64,000 nt of DNA from the NCBI RefSeq assembly GCF_010726245.1, contig NZ_AP022561.1:62001-126000 (forward strand). Direction: 5' to 3'. Positions 33,045 to 40,655 of the stretch are shown here, one piece after another. Position numbers and translations under genes: made by a program. The notes beneath the pieces were generated by a model. That model saw only the letters and a program-made list of their open reading frames with translations. It did no database searches and had not been told where the DNA came from. This stretch comes from Mycolicibacterium aichiense (GTDB taxonomy: Bacteria > Actinomycetota > Actinomycetes > Mycobacteriales > Mycobacteriaceae). Position 1 is the first letter of the stretch. Each line of letters opens with the position of its first letter.

Positions 33045-35261
33045 CTATTTCCGCGGCAGGCCAAGAATCATCGAGGCGATGATGGTCAGCTGAATCTCTG
33101 CTGTGCCTCCGCCGATGAGCTCGGACGGCATGTCGAAGTAGGGACTGATCACCGGGGGATCCGAATCCTCAAGCATGGCAAGGCGTCCGGTGAGACTCAG
33201 CGTGGCAGTGGAGGCACGGCGCAGCAACAGAACCATCGCATACTTGGCGATGCTCGATGTCGGTCCCGGGCCCTGCCCTTGCACCAGGCGCAATGTCTCA
33301 CGCAGGACCATCGCTTTGATGGCGGTGGTGTGCGCTTCGATTCCGCCAAGCGCCTGCAGGACGGTGTCGTGATCGGGCCCGTCGGCGTCGGCCACCCGCC
33401 GCAGGGCTTCGGACCGATCGAGGTTGACGTAGTTGCCGATCGCCGTGCGTTCGACGGCCATGGTGGCCACGGCAAGGTCCCAGCCCTGGCCGGGTTCACC
33501 GACCAGCATGTCGTCGGGGATGAAGACGTCGGTGAGGAAGACTTCGTTGAAGTCGAAGTGTCCGCTGGCTTGCTTGATCGGGCTGATCTCGATGCCGGGG
33601 GAGGACATGTCGACCAGGAAGTAGCTGATGCCACCGTGTTTCGACGCATCCGGGTCGGTGCGTGCCAGCATCGCCCCGAACTGGGCGACGTGCGCCGACG
33701 AGGTCCAGATCTTGTGCCCGTTGACCAGCCAGCCGCCGTCGACCTTCGCGGCGCGTGTGGTCAGCGACGCGAGATCCGAGCCTGCGCCCGGCTCGCTGAA
33801 CAGCTGGCACCAGCGCTCGGTGCCTCGCAGCATCGGCCACGCGAATCGTTCACGCTGTGAGTCGGTTCCGCTGTCGAGGATCGTCGGCAGGATCCACTCC
33901 GCGATGTTGAGCGAGGGCCGCACGAGATCCGGGCGCTTGTCGAACTCCTCGGTGATGATCACCTGCTGTACCGGTGTGGCCGCGACGCCCCACGGCGCGG
34001 GCAGGTGCGGGGCAACCAAGCCGGCGTCTGCGAGCAGGTCCCGTTGCGAGCCGTAGGCGAGCCCGGGCGCCCGACGGTCGTCGGTGGGCGTCTCGTTCCG
34101 TAGCTCCATGGCCTGGTCGAGCGTCTTGACCAGGCCGGCGCGGAACTCCGACTCGACGTCGTCGCCGAGATTGATTGCGGTAGAGCGCTTCAGCGTGCGG
34201 GACAGTTCACCTGCCTCCCGGGCCCACCGTGGCGACGGTCCCAGCGATGCGGCCAGGCTGGTGGCGCGCCGCCAGTACAGGTGGGTGTCGTGTTCCCAGG
34301 TGTAGCCGATCGCGCCGAACATCAGCAGTGCGTCCAGCATCAGGTCGGGGCCGGCGCAGACCGCCATCAACGCGGCCGAGGCGGCGGCCAGCCGGTGCTG
34401 CTCGATGCTCTCGTCGATCGCGCGCACCGCATCCCATGCCGACGCCGAGGCCAGTTCCGCGTTGACCAGAAGGATCGCGGCCTTATGCTGCAGTGCCTGG
34501 AACGACCCGACGGGCTTGCCGAACTGCTCGCGGGTGCGGATGTAGTTCACCGCGGTCTCGACGCCCTTGCGCACCGTACCCGCCGAGGCGCACGCCGTCA
34601 GCGCCGCGACGAGACACCGAGCGCGTTCGGTGTCGATACCCGATAGCCGTTGACCCGCGGTCGCCGGATAGCCGTCGAGTGTGAGCACGCCGACGTCAGT
34701 GCTCAGGTCGGTGCCCCGCTGCTGCTCGACTGCGATGTCCGGTCCCACCGGCAGGCCGAACCACAGCTCCGCTCCGTCCTCGGTGTGCGCTGACAGCAGG
34801 ATGCGCTGCGCGGCAACTAATCCCAGCGTGCTATCGATCGATCCGGTCAATCGCCAGCCGTCGCCGTCGGACACCGCCCGCACACCGGAGTCTTCGGGCA
34901 GCACCACCGCGGCCGTCGCACCGCCGGCGAGGTCGGACAGGAGTGCCGCCGCCGACTCGTCGGCCAGGCTCGCAACGGCGCTGGCGGAGACCGTGCTGAG
35001 CAGCGGGCCCGGCAGTAGCGCAGCCGCGGCTGCTTCGATGACGCACGCCATATCCGCGAGCGTGCCGCCCTGGCCGCCGACGTCTTCGGGAAGGTGCACC
35101 GCATGAAAGCCGTTGGCGGTGAATTCCTCCCACCACGTTGGCAATTCACCGGCTGCGATCGAGTCCAGGGCGGCCCGCGTCTTGTCGATCGGGGCGTGCC
35201 GGGCCGCGAACTGGCTCACGGCCTCGGCCAGCTGCTCCTGCTCGATCGTGATCGCCAACAC
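33045..35261 (-). CDS. Fused double-domain acyl-CoA dehydrogenase
   Basis: This 738-residue protein contains two acyl-CoA dehydrogenase units in tandem. The first (about 1-360) is degenerate in parts; the second (about 375-738) has the flavin and substrate motifs CQLFSEPGAGSDLASL, WLVNGHKIWTSSAH and the C-terminal IGGGTAEIQLTIIA. The architecture matches fused FadE proteins such as FadE34 of the mycobacterial cholesterol pathway, which act on unusual CoA thioesters. It starts 4 nt after the stop of the upstream amidohydrolase. The substrate is unknown. Confidence 0.9.
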   Translation of the reverse strand: MLAITIEQEQLAEAVSQFAARHAPIDKTRAALDSIAAGELPTWWEEFTANGFHAVHLPEDVGGQGGTLADMACVIEAAAAALLPGPLLSTVSASAVASLADESAAALLSDLAGGATAAVVLPEDSGVRAVSDGDGWRLTGSIDSTLGLVAAQRILLSAHTEDGAELWFGLPVGPDIAVEQQRGTDLSTDVGVLTLDGYPATAGQRLSGIDTERARCLVAALTACASAGTVRKGVETAVNYIRTREQFGKPVGSFQALQHKAAILLVNAELASASAWDAVRAIDESIEQHRLAAASAALMAVCAGPDLMLDALLMFGAIGYTWEHDTHLYWRRATSLAASLGPSPRWAREAGELSRTLKRSTAINLGDDVESEFRAGLVKTLDQAMELRNETPTDDRRAPGLAYGSQRDLLADAGLVAPHLPAPWGVAATPVQQVIITEEFDKRPDLVRPSLNIAEWILPTILDSGTDSQRERFAWPMLRGTERWCQLFSEPGAGSDLASLTTRAAKVDGGWLVNGHKIWTSSAHVAQFGAMLARTDPDASKHGGISYFLVDMSSPGIEISPIKQASGHFDFNEVFLTDVFIPDDMLVGEPGQGWDLAVATMAVERTAIGNYVNLDRSEALRRVADADGPDHDTVLQALGGIEAHTTAIKAMVLRETLRLVQGQGPGPTSSIAKYAMVLLLRRASTATLSLTGRLAMLEDSDPPVISPYFDMPSELIGGGTAEIQLTIIASMILGLPRK

Positions 35262-35265
35262 TGCG

Positions 35266-36135
35266 TTAGTTCTCCAGTCCTAGAATCCGAGCGGCATTGC
35301 CGTATAGGAACTTCGGCCACACCTCGTCCTTGAACGGCACCTTGGGCAGATCGCTGAAGATGCGTTCCAGCGACAGACCCATCGGGAAATAGCCGGCGTA
35401 GATGATCTTGTCGGCCCCGCGGGTGTTCGCGTAGTCGATGATTTCCTTGGGGTAATACTTCGGTGCGAATGCCGAGGTCGAGTAATACAGGTTGGGCCAC
35501 TTGAGCATCAGCTTGACGGCGAGGTCCTGCCAGGGCTCGCAGCCGTGGCGGGTGACGAAGACCAGGTCGGGGAAGTCGAACATCACGATGTCGATGCGCG
35601 AAACCTCTTGTGGCGCCATCGGAATGCGCGGGCCGGGGACACCGGCGCAGCAGAAGATCGGGAGGCCTAGTTCGACGCAGGTCGCGTAGACCGGGTACAT
35701 CTTCGGGTCGTCGATCGGCACCTGGGGAAAGGTGCCCGACGGGAAACACGACACAGCGCGGATACCGTATGTCTCGTATTCCCGGCGGATGTTGTTGACG
35801 GTGCCCATGACGTCGTTCGGGTCGTTGACATTGCCCGAGGCAATGAACCGATCGGGGAACATCTTGAGCGCGAGCTCCGCCGCAGAACCCTCGCTCACGC
35901 CGATCATCGACTTCTCGATGCCGAACCGGTCCATCTGCTGCAGCAGCAGCGATACGGGATCATCGGTGGGCAGGCCCTTGGGCACGTCTTTGAACATGTA
36001 CTCGACCGGGAAGTCGAAGTCCTCTCTGGACTGGCGATCCTTGGTCTGCTTGCGGATGAAGTCGTACTGAGCGGTCCCCTCGTGCGGGAAACCGATCATC
36101 GTGTCGATCACCGGCAGACCGACCGGTCCGGCCAT
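35266..36135 (-). CDS. Amidohydrolase family protein (first gene of operon)
   Basis: This 289-residue TIM-barrel amidohydrolase has IDTMIGFPHEG at the N-terminus, VFVTRHGCEPW and a C-terminal YGNAARILGLEN, the usual end of amidohydrolase_2 proteins. The metal-binding HxH of the first strand is not obvious (DTMIGFPHE), so activity could differ from classical members. The ATG at 36135 follows GGGAGG with good spacing and is preferred over an upstream in-frame codon at 36153. A minus-strand promoter with an overlapping dyad lies just upstream. Confidence 0.85.
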   Translation of the reverse strand: MAGPVGLPVIDTMIGFPHEGTAQYDFIRKQTKDRQSREDFDFPVEYMFKDVPKGLPTDDPVSLLLQQMDRFGIEKSMIGVSEGSAAELALKMFPDRFIASGNVNDPNDVMGTVNNIRREYETYGIRAVSCFPSGTFPQVPIDDPKMYPVYATCVELGLPIFCCAGVPGPRIPMAPQEVSRIDIVMFDFPDLVFVTRHGCEPWQDLAVKLMLKWPNLYYSTSAFAPKYYPKEIIDYANTRGADKIIYAGYFPMGLSLERIFSDLPKVPFKDEVWPKFLYGNAARILGLEN

Positions 36136-36182
36136 GGCGTCCTCCCATCCCAAGAGACCGGCGGGGTGCCGCCGCGACCACC

Positions 36183-36212
36183 ATAGTGAAACACGGTTCT
36201 ACTTTGTGTCAA
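36183..36212 (-). promoter_or_regulatory. Promoter of the amidohydrolase/FadE operon with overlapping TetR-like dyad
   Basis: On the minus strand a perfect TTGACA (36207-36212) is followed 18 nt later by CACTAT (36183-36188). Between them lies TAGAACCGTGTTTCA (36187-36201), a near-palindrome of the AGAAC/GTT type used by KstR-like repressors. Binding there would block RNA polymerase. The divergent TetR gene is the obvious candidate binder. Confidence 0.55.
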
Positions 36213-36298
36213 GCCGCTAGCTGGCATTACATCCCCATTCTCGACTAACCTGCCGTAGCATCGCAGAAGACCGTTCTGGGCTGATCGGAGGTGACAGC

Positions 36299-36943
36299 GT
36301 GAACACACCAGCTCCCGATCTGATGTCGCCGACGGGCCGGATCATCCCGATGTCGGACATGACCAGCGGTCAGCTCGCCCGTCGCGCCAAGATCATCGAA
36401 GAGGTGATCGATCTGATCGGTGAGGTCGGTGCCGATGCGGTCCAGATGCGGGACGTGGCTCAACGCGCGGGGGTCGCACTGGCCACCCTGTACCGATACT
36501 TCAGTTCCAAGGAGAACCTGTTGGCCGCCGCACTGGCGGATTGGCAGAAGCGGTTGACCCGCCGCATGCTGTCTGGCGGCGGCCCCGCCGACAGCGACCC
36601 GCTGCCTGCTGTTCTGGACTACCTGCGCCGTGCCCAGCGGGCGTTCAACCGCAATCCGGCGATGACCGCCCTGATGCTGCAGATGATGACGTCGACCGAT
36701 CCCGAAGTGCGTTCGTCGATCGATCAGATGGAGCGCACCAACGTCGAGCTGTACAACCGCCTGCTGACCGGCGTCGCGCCAGAGCTGATCCCGCAGGTCA
36801 GTTTCGGCCTCAACGCCGCGCTGAGCGCCGCGCTCGCCGGCTTGCGCGCCGGCCGACTGACCTTGGACGAATCGCTGAACCACGTGGAGTGGGTGGCCCG
36901 GGTGTTGCTCGCCGAGGCGCAGCACACCCAGTTCCGCGGCTAG
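36299..36943 (+). CDS. TetR-family regulator, KstR-like
   Basis: This 214-residue repressor has a helix-turn-helix with VQMRDVAQRAGVALATLYRYFSSKENLL (about 48-75), which is close to the KstR recognition helix of the mycobacterial cholesterol regulon. The GTG start follows a perfect GGAGGTGA ribosome site. It is divergent from the four-gene amidohydrolase/acyl-CoA dehydrogenase operon and probably represses it, most likely with a CoA thioester as inducer (inference from KstR). Only 11 bp separate it from the TenA-like gene downstream. Confidence 0.9.
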   Translation: MNTPAPDLMSPTGRIIPMSDMTSGQLARRAKIIEEVIDLIGEVGADAVQMRDVAQRAGVALATLYRYFSSKENLLAAALADWQKRLTRRMLSGGGPADSDPLPAVLDYLRRAQRAFNRNPAMTALMLQMMTSTDPEVRSSIDQMERTNVELYNRLLTGVAPELIPQVSFGLNAALSAALAGLRAGRLTLDESLNHVEWVARVLLAEAQHTQFRG

Positions 36944-36954
36944 GCTCGAGCGAT

Positions 36955-37575
36955 ATGACGTTGTCTGCTCAGTTGTGGTCGCGCAATGCCGATCTGGCCG
37001 CCGAAATCTTGGCGCATCCGTTTGTTCGCGGTATCGCAGACGGATCGTTGCCGCGCAAGCGCTTCGCCGCATACCTCGCCCAGGACGCGTTCTTCCTCGA
37101 ATCCTTCGCCCGCGCATATGCATTGGCCTTGGTTCGCAGTCCGGACACCTCGACGCTGCTGGTTCTGGCCGATTTGATCGCCGGGGTTCGCGAGGAGTTG
37201 GGACTGCATGCGTCCTACGCCGGCTCGTGGGACATCGACATGGCGGACGTCGAACCATTGGCGGCAACGAGTGCCTACACCGAGTTCCTTCTCGCGACCG
37301 CGGCGACGCGACCGCCAGAGGTCACCTATGCGGCGATGACGCCGTGCATGCGGCTGTACGCGTGGCTCGGCCAGTCGCTCGACGCCGACTCGGCCGGGCC
37401 GTACGCGCAGTGGGTACAGACATATGCCGCACCGGAATTCGACGGAATCACGCGCCAGCTGGAAAACCTGCTTGACGAGCAGTCACCGGACAGTCCCGAG
37501 GTGCGCAGCGCGTACCGGCGGGCGATGCAGTTGGAACTGGCGTTTTTCGAAGCGGCCAACAACACCGACACCTGA
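36955..37575 (+). CDS. TenA/thiaminase-II family protein
   Basis: This 206-residue all-helical protein keeps the TenA catalytic residues in place: Asp44 (AQDAF), Cys131 (MTPCMRLY) and Glu199 (AFFEA). TenA hydrolyses aminopyrimidine precursors for thiamine salvage. No thiamine gene is nearby, and the gene follows a TetR regulator by 11 bp. A salvage role or recruitment to another C-N hydrolysis are both possible. Confidence 0.85.
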   Translation: MTLSAQLWSRNADLAAEILAHPFVRGIADGSLPRKRFAAYLAQDAFFLESFARAYALALVRSPDTSTLLVLADLIAGVREELGLHASYAGSWDIDMADVEPLAATSAYTEFLLATAATRPPEVTYAAMTPCMRLYAWLGQSLDADSAGPYAQWVQTYAAPEFDGITRQLENLLDEQSPDSPEVRSAYRRAMQLELAFFEAANNTDT

Positions 37576-37594
37576 CCGGGGTTACGCGCCAGCG

Positions 37595-38473
37595 TCAGAA
37601 GTCCGCCGGATCAGGCCGTTCGACCGAGCGGGGTGGCAGGCCCAGACCGCGGACATGCAGGGCGATGTCCCGCAGCGGTGCCACCCAGACATCCGAGCAT
37701 GACACCACGTGCTCGACCAATTCCTCCAGCGCGGCAGCTCGAGAAGGCCGTCCCGACAGGAAAGGATGGTTCGTCAGTACGAAGCAGCCGCCGACCGCGC
37801 GCAGACCCTCGAACTCCAGCCGCCAGATCTCGGCGGCCTTGCGGGGGCTCTCGATCAGTCCGCTGCCGGAGATATCCGGCAGGTAGCAGTACTGCTCCCA
37901 GTCGTCGAGCGCCCACTGCACCGGGATCTCGACGAGACTGGTGCCGGTGGCGCCCACCCGCAGTTCGTACGGATAGTCGGCGTCCATCAGGCTGGTGTCG
38001 TAGAGGAAGCCCCGCTCGGCGAGCAATCCTGGTGAGTGCCAGTTCAATTCCCACATCGGAGCCCGGAAGCCGACCGGGGCCTCACCGGTGATCGCAGCCA
38101 GTGCCTCGGTGCCGCGGTCCAGGACCGCCCCCTCCTGCGCAGGGGTCATGCCGGTGAGGACCTCGTGCAGATAGCCGTGGTGCGCGACCTCGTGGCCGCC
38201 GTCGACGATCGCGCGCACCACATCGGGATAGCGGACCGCGGTGTAACCGGGGACGAAGAACGTCGAGCGGACCTCGTGTCGTGCCAGCAGTGCCAGAAGC
38301 CGGGGCACCCCGACGAGCGGCCCGTAGGCCTGGTGGGACATCACCGACATCCGATCGGCATGCGCCGCATCGATGTTCAATACAGCCGATTCGGCATCGA
38401 TGTCGAACGTGAAACATGCCGCGGCCCGCTTACCTGCGGGCCAGGCCACGGGTTCGGCCGGCGTCGCGCTCAT
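37595..38473 (-). CDS. Polysaccharide deacetylase (NodB-homology) family protein
   Basis: This 292-residue NodB-fold protein has the first motif as FTFDIDAES (Asp24, Asp26) and a metal-binding HEVAHHGYLHE motif, then FRAPMWELN and the LTNHPFLSG motif. No signal peptide is seen, so it resembles cytoplasmic PuuE/HP0310-type members that act on allantoin-like amides or small N-acyl substrates more than cell-wall deacetylases. It lies 51 bp downstream of an Lrp regulator on the same strand, which may control it. Confidence 0.87.
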   Translation of the reverse strand: MSATPAEPVAWPAGKRAAACFTFDIDAESAVLNIDAAHADRMSVMSHQAYGPLVGVPRLLALLARHEVRSTFFVPGYTAVRYPDVVRAIVDGGHEVAHHGYLHEVLTGMTPAQEGAVLDRGTEALAAITGEAPVGFRAPMWELNWHSPGLLAERGFLYDTSLMDADYPYELRVGATGTSLVEIPVQWALDDWEQYCYLPDISGSGLIESPRKAAEIWRLEFEGLRAVGGCFVLTNHPFLSGRPSRAAALEELVEHVVSCSDVWVAPLRDIALHVRGLGLPPRSVERPDPADF

Positions 38474-38524
38474 ATCCGGCAGGCCCGCCGACGGTGCTCC
38501 CGAGTCATGTTCGTAGATGATGGC

Positions 38525-39520
38525 CTATCTCCGAGTCGGCCGCATGCTCAGCAGTCGACCGTGCGAGATCAGCGAGCCGGCCTGCTTGAGCCGCTGTGTT
38601 CGTACGCTGACGTCATACCCCTGCACAGGACGCACGGTCCCCAGCTGATCGGTGAGGTAGCGGTGCAGGTGATCGACATCGTGGGCAATGACGACCGCCA
38701 GCAGGTTATGGGGTCCGCTCACGGCGACCACCGAGGCGATCTCGGCATGTGCGAGAAGCTGTTCGGCGGCACTCGTCAGATCGCGGGGGGCAACCGCCAT
38801 CCAGATCAGGGCATGGACTCCAAAGCCCAACCGCTCGGTGAGCACGTCCACGTCATAGGTCAGGGTGCCCGCTGACTCCATCGCCGCAATGCGGCGTTTG
38901 ACCCGGGCGGGCGACCAGCCGGTCAACTCGGCCAACTGTGCGTGGGAAATCCGGCCATCTCGTGCCAGTGCGTCGAGCAGGGGAAGATCCTCGCTGGCCG
39001 GCGGGACCACAACACCGGACTGTTCGGGTCGAACGTCTACCAAGGCCGCTATCTGCGCGGCGGTCAGGGTGTGACCGTAGCCGGTCCACACCGCACCGGA
39101 GGAGTCTCCGAAGACGTGCAGCACCAGATCGACCGTCATGCTCAACACCGCCGAGGTGCGCGGCAGGCGATGCAGGATCCCGTCGCTGTGCTCGGCCAGC
39201 GGTGCGCGAACGATGCACACCAGCTCGGTGGATCCGGACAACACGTTCGCGTGGGTGACTTCCGGTCGCTGGGTGAGGGCCTCGGCCACGCTGAGCAATG
39301 CGTCGGGCCTGGTTCGCAGTCGGACGACCCACTGGCACTCGCCATACACCCGTGGGTCCACCAGGCCGACAACGCGGATCGCACCGTCGCGGAGCAGCGC
39401 GCGATATCTGCGTGCGACGGTCTGTTCGGGAACGCCCAGTACGTCACCGATCCGCCGGAACGACACGCGCGGGGACAGCTGAAGCGCGTGCAGAATTTTG
39501 CCGTCCAGCGGGGCTGTCAT
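38525..39520 (-). CDS. Tandem Lrp/AsnC-family regulator
   Basis: This 331-residue protein contains two complete AsnC units: helix-turn-helix and RAM-like ligand domain at about 1-150, and again at about 165-320 (ISHAQLAELTGWSPARVKRRIAAME, then a second effector domain). Usual Lrp proteins have one unit of about 150 residues, so this is a fused dimer. Such proteins sense amino acids or related small molecules. It lies upstream of the deacetylase and divergent from an LLM flavoprotein 142 bp away; either may be a target. Confidence 0.88.
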   Translation of the reverse strand: MTAPLDGKILHALQLSPRVSFRRIGDVLGVPEQTVARRYRALLRDGAIRVVGLVDPRVYGECQWVVRLRTRPDALLSVAEALTQRPEVTHANVLSGSTELVCIVRAPLAEHSDGILHRLPRTSAVLSMTVDLVLHVFGDSSGAVWTGYGHTLTAAQIAALVDVRPEQSGVVVPPASEDLPLLDALARDGRISHAQLAELTGWSPARVKRRIAAMESAGTLTYDVDVLTERLGFGVHALIWMAVAPRDLTSAAEQLLAHAEIASVVAVSGPHNLLAVVIAHDVDHLHRYLTDQLGTVRPVQGYDVSVRTQRLKQAGSLISHGRLLSMRPTRR

Positions 39521-39662
39521 GCAGATAACGGTACGCAGAAGTTGACGCCAATGACGATAGCCGCCGCATCTGAGCGAAGATGTGGTGGATCTGACCAGAC
39601 GATCCGAGACTGGGCTGACTGGACGAGCGACGCGGCCGTGGCCGATGGAATCGGAGGATGTC

Positions 39663-40505
39663 ATGAGAATCGGTATCGGGCTGCCAAACCATGTCGCAGG
39701 TGTCAGCGGTGCGGTGATCGGTTCGTGGGCCCGTCGCGCCGAGGAGCGCGGGTTCGAATCCCTCACGACCATCGACCGGCTGCTGTACCCGAGTCTGGAC
39801 TCGGTCATCTCGCTGTCGGTGGCGGCGGGTGCGACGAGCACGCTCGGACTGGTGACGAATGTGCTTCTGGCACCTCTCTATTCGACGCCTGTGCTGGCAA
39901 AACAACTCGGCAGCCTGGCGGCGTGTGCGGGGTCCCGTCTGACGCTCGGCATCGGAGTCGGATCGCGGGCTGACGACTACGACGCGGTGGGCGTGAACTT
40001 CACCAGGCGGGGGCGCATCCTCGACGAGCAGCTGATCGCGATGCGGCGCGATTGGAGCGCTGATGCGGGGTATTGCCCTGAGTCCGTGTCGATTCCACTG
40101 CTCTTCGGCGGACGGTCGGAGGCCACGATCCGCAGGGCCACCACCGTCGGCGACGGATGGGTGGCCGGGGCGCTGCGCGACTTCGACACGCAGTCGGCAT
40201 TCGCCGAGCGGATACGCGCGGGGTGGCAGGCGGCGGGGCGCGCGGGAACCCCCCAGATTCACGCCTCGGTGAACTTCGCGCTCGGGGATGGCGACGTACC
40301 ACAGCAGGGACGAGACCACCTGGCCCGCTACTACGGCTTCAGGCCTGAGTACGCAAAACTCAACGTGGACGACATGATTCACTCCGCTGATGATGCGCGG
40401 GCGGCGGTACGCGCATACCGAGACCTCGGGTTTGATCGGCTGCTCTTTCATCCCGCCGTCGCGTCGATCGACCAGGTCGACCTACTTGCCGACGCCGTGC
40501 TGTAG
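39663..40505 (+). CDS. LLM-class (F420- or FMN-dependent) oxidoreductase
   Basis: This 280-residue luciferase-like TIM-barrel protein has IGIGLPNHVAG, ATSTLGLVTNVLLAPLYSTPVLAKQL and LTLGIGVGSRADDY, typical of mycobacterial F420-dependent members. It would transfer hydride to an unknown substrate. A GGAGG ribosome site fixes the ATG at 39663. The gene is divergent from the tandem Lrp regulator. It is followed by the RAE-controlled monooxygenase but is unlikely to be in the same unit. Confidence 0.88.
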   Translation: MRIGIGLPNHVAGVSGAVIGSWARRAEERGFESLTTIDRLLYPSLDSVISLSVAAGATSTLGLVTNVLLAPLYSTPVLAKQLGSLAACAGSRLTLGIGVGSRADDYDAVGVNFTRRGRILDEQLIAMRRDWSADAGYCPESVSIPLLFGGRSEATIRRATTVGDGWVAGALRDFDTQSAFAERIRAGWQAAGRAGTPQIHASVNFALGDGDVPQQGRDHLARYYGFRPEYAKLNVDDMIHSADDARAAVRAYRDLGFDRLLFHPAVASIDQVDLLADAVL

Positions 40506-40580
40506 CCGACGCAGGCGCGTCCGGTCACTGGGATTTGCGGGACGACATCCCCCCGCCACTTTCAACATATAGCGCACCGG

Positions 40581-40599
40581 GGGGCTTGCGGCAAGACCC
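40581..40599. promoter_or_regulatory. Rifamycin-associated element (RAE)-like inverted repeat
   Basis: GGGGCTTGCGGCAAGACCC (40581-40599) has the CTTGCGGCAAG core and flanking G/C runs of the 19-bp RAE found upstream of rifamycin-inactivation genes in actinomycetes. From memory it differs at one position from the published consensus. The dyad extends outward by two more G/C pairs (40579-40601). It ends 56 bp before the monooxygenase start and would drive rifamycin-inducible expression. Confidence 0.8.
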
Positions 40600-40655
40600 C
40601 CTGCATGGCGCAAAATCGCTGCCCTCAAGGGAAACTCACTGCACAGGGGGCATGA

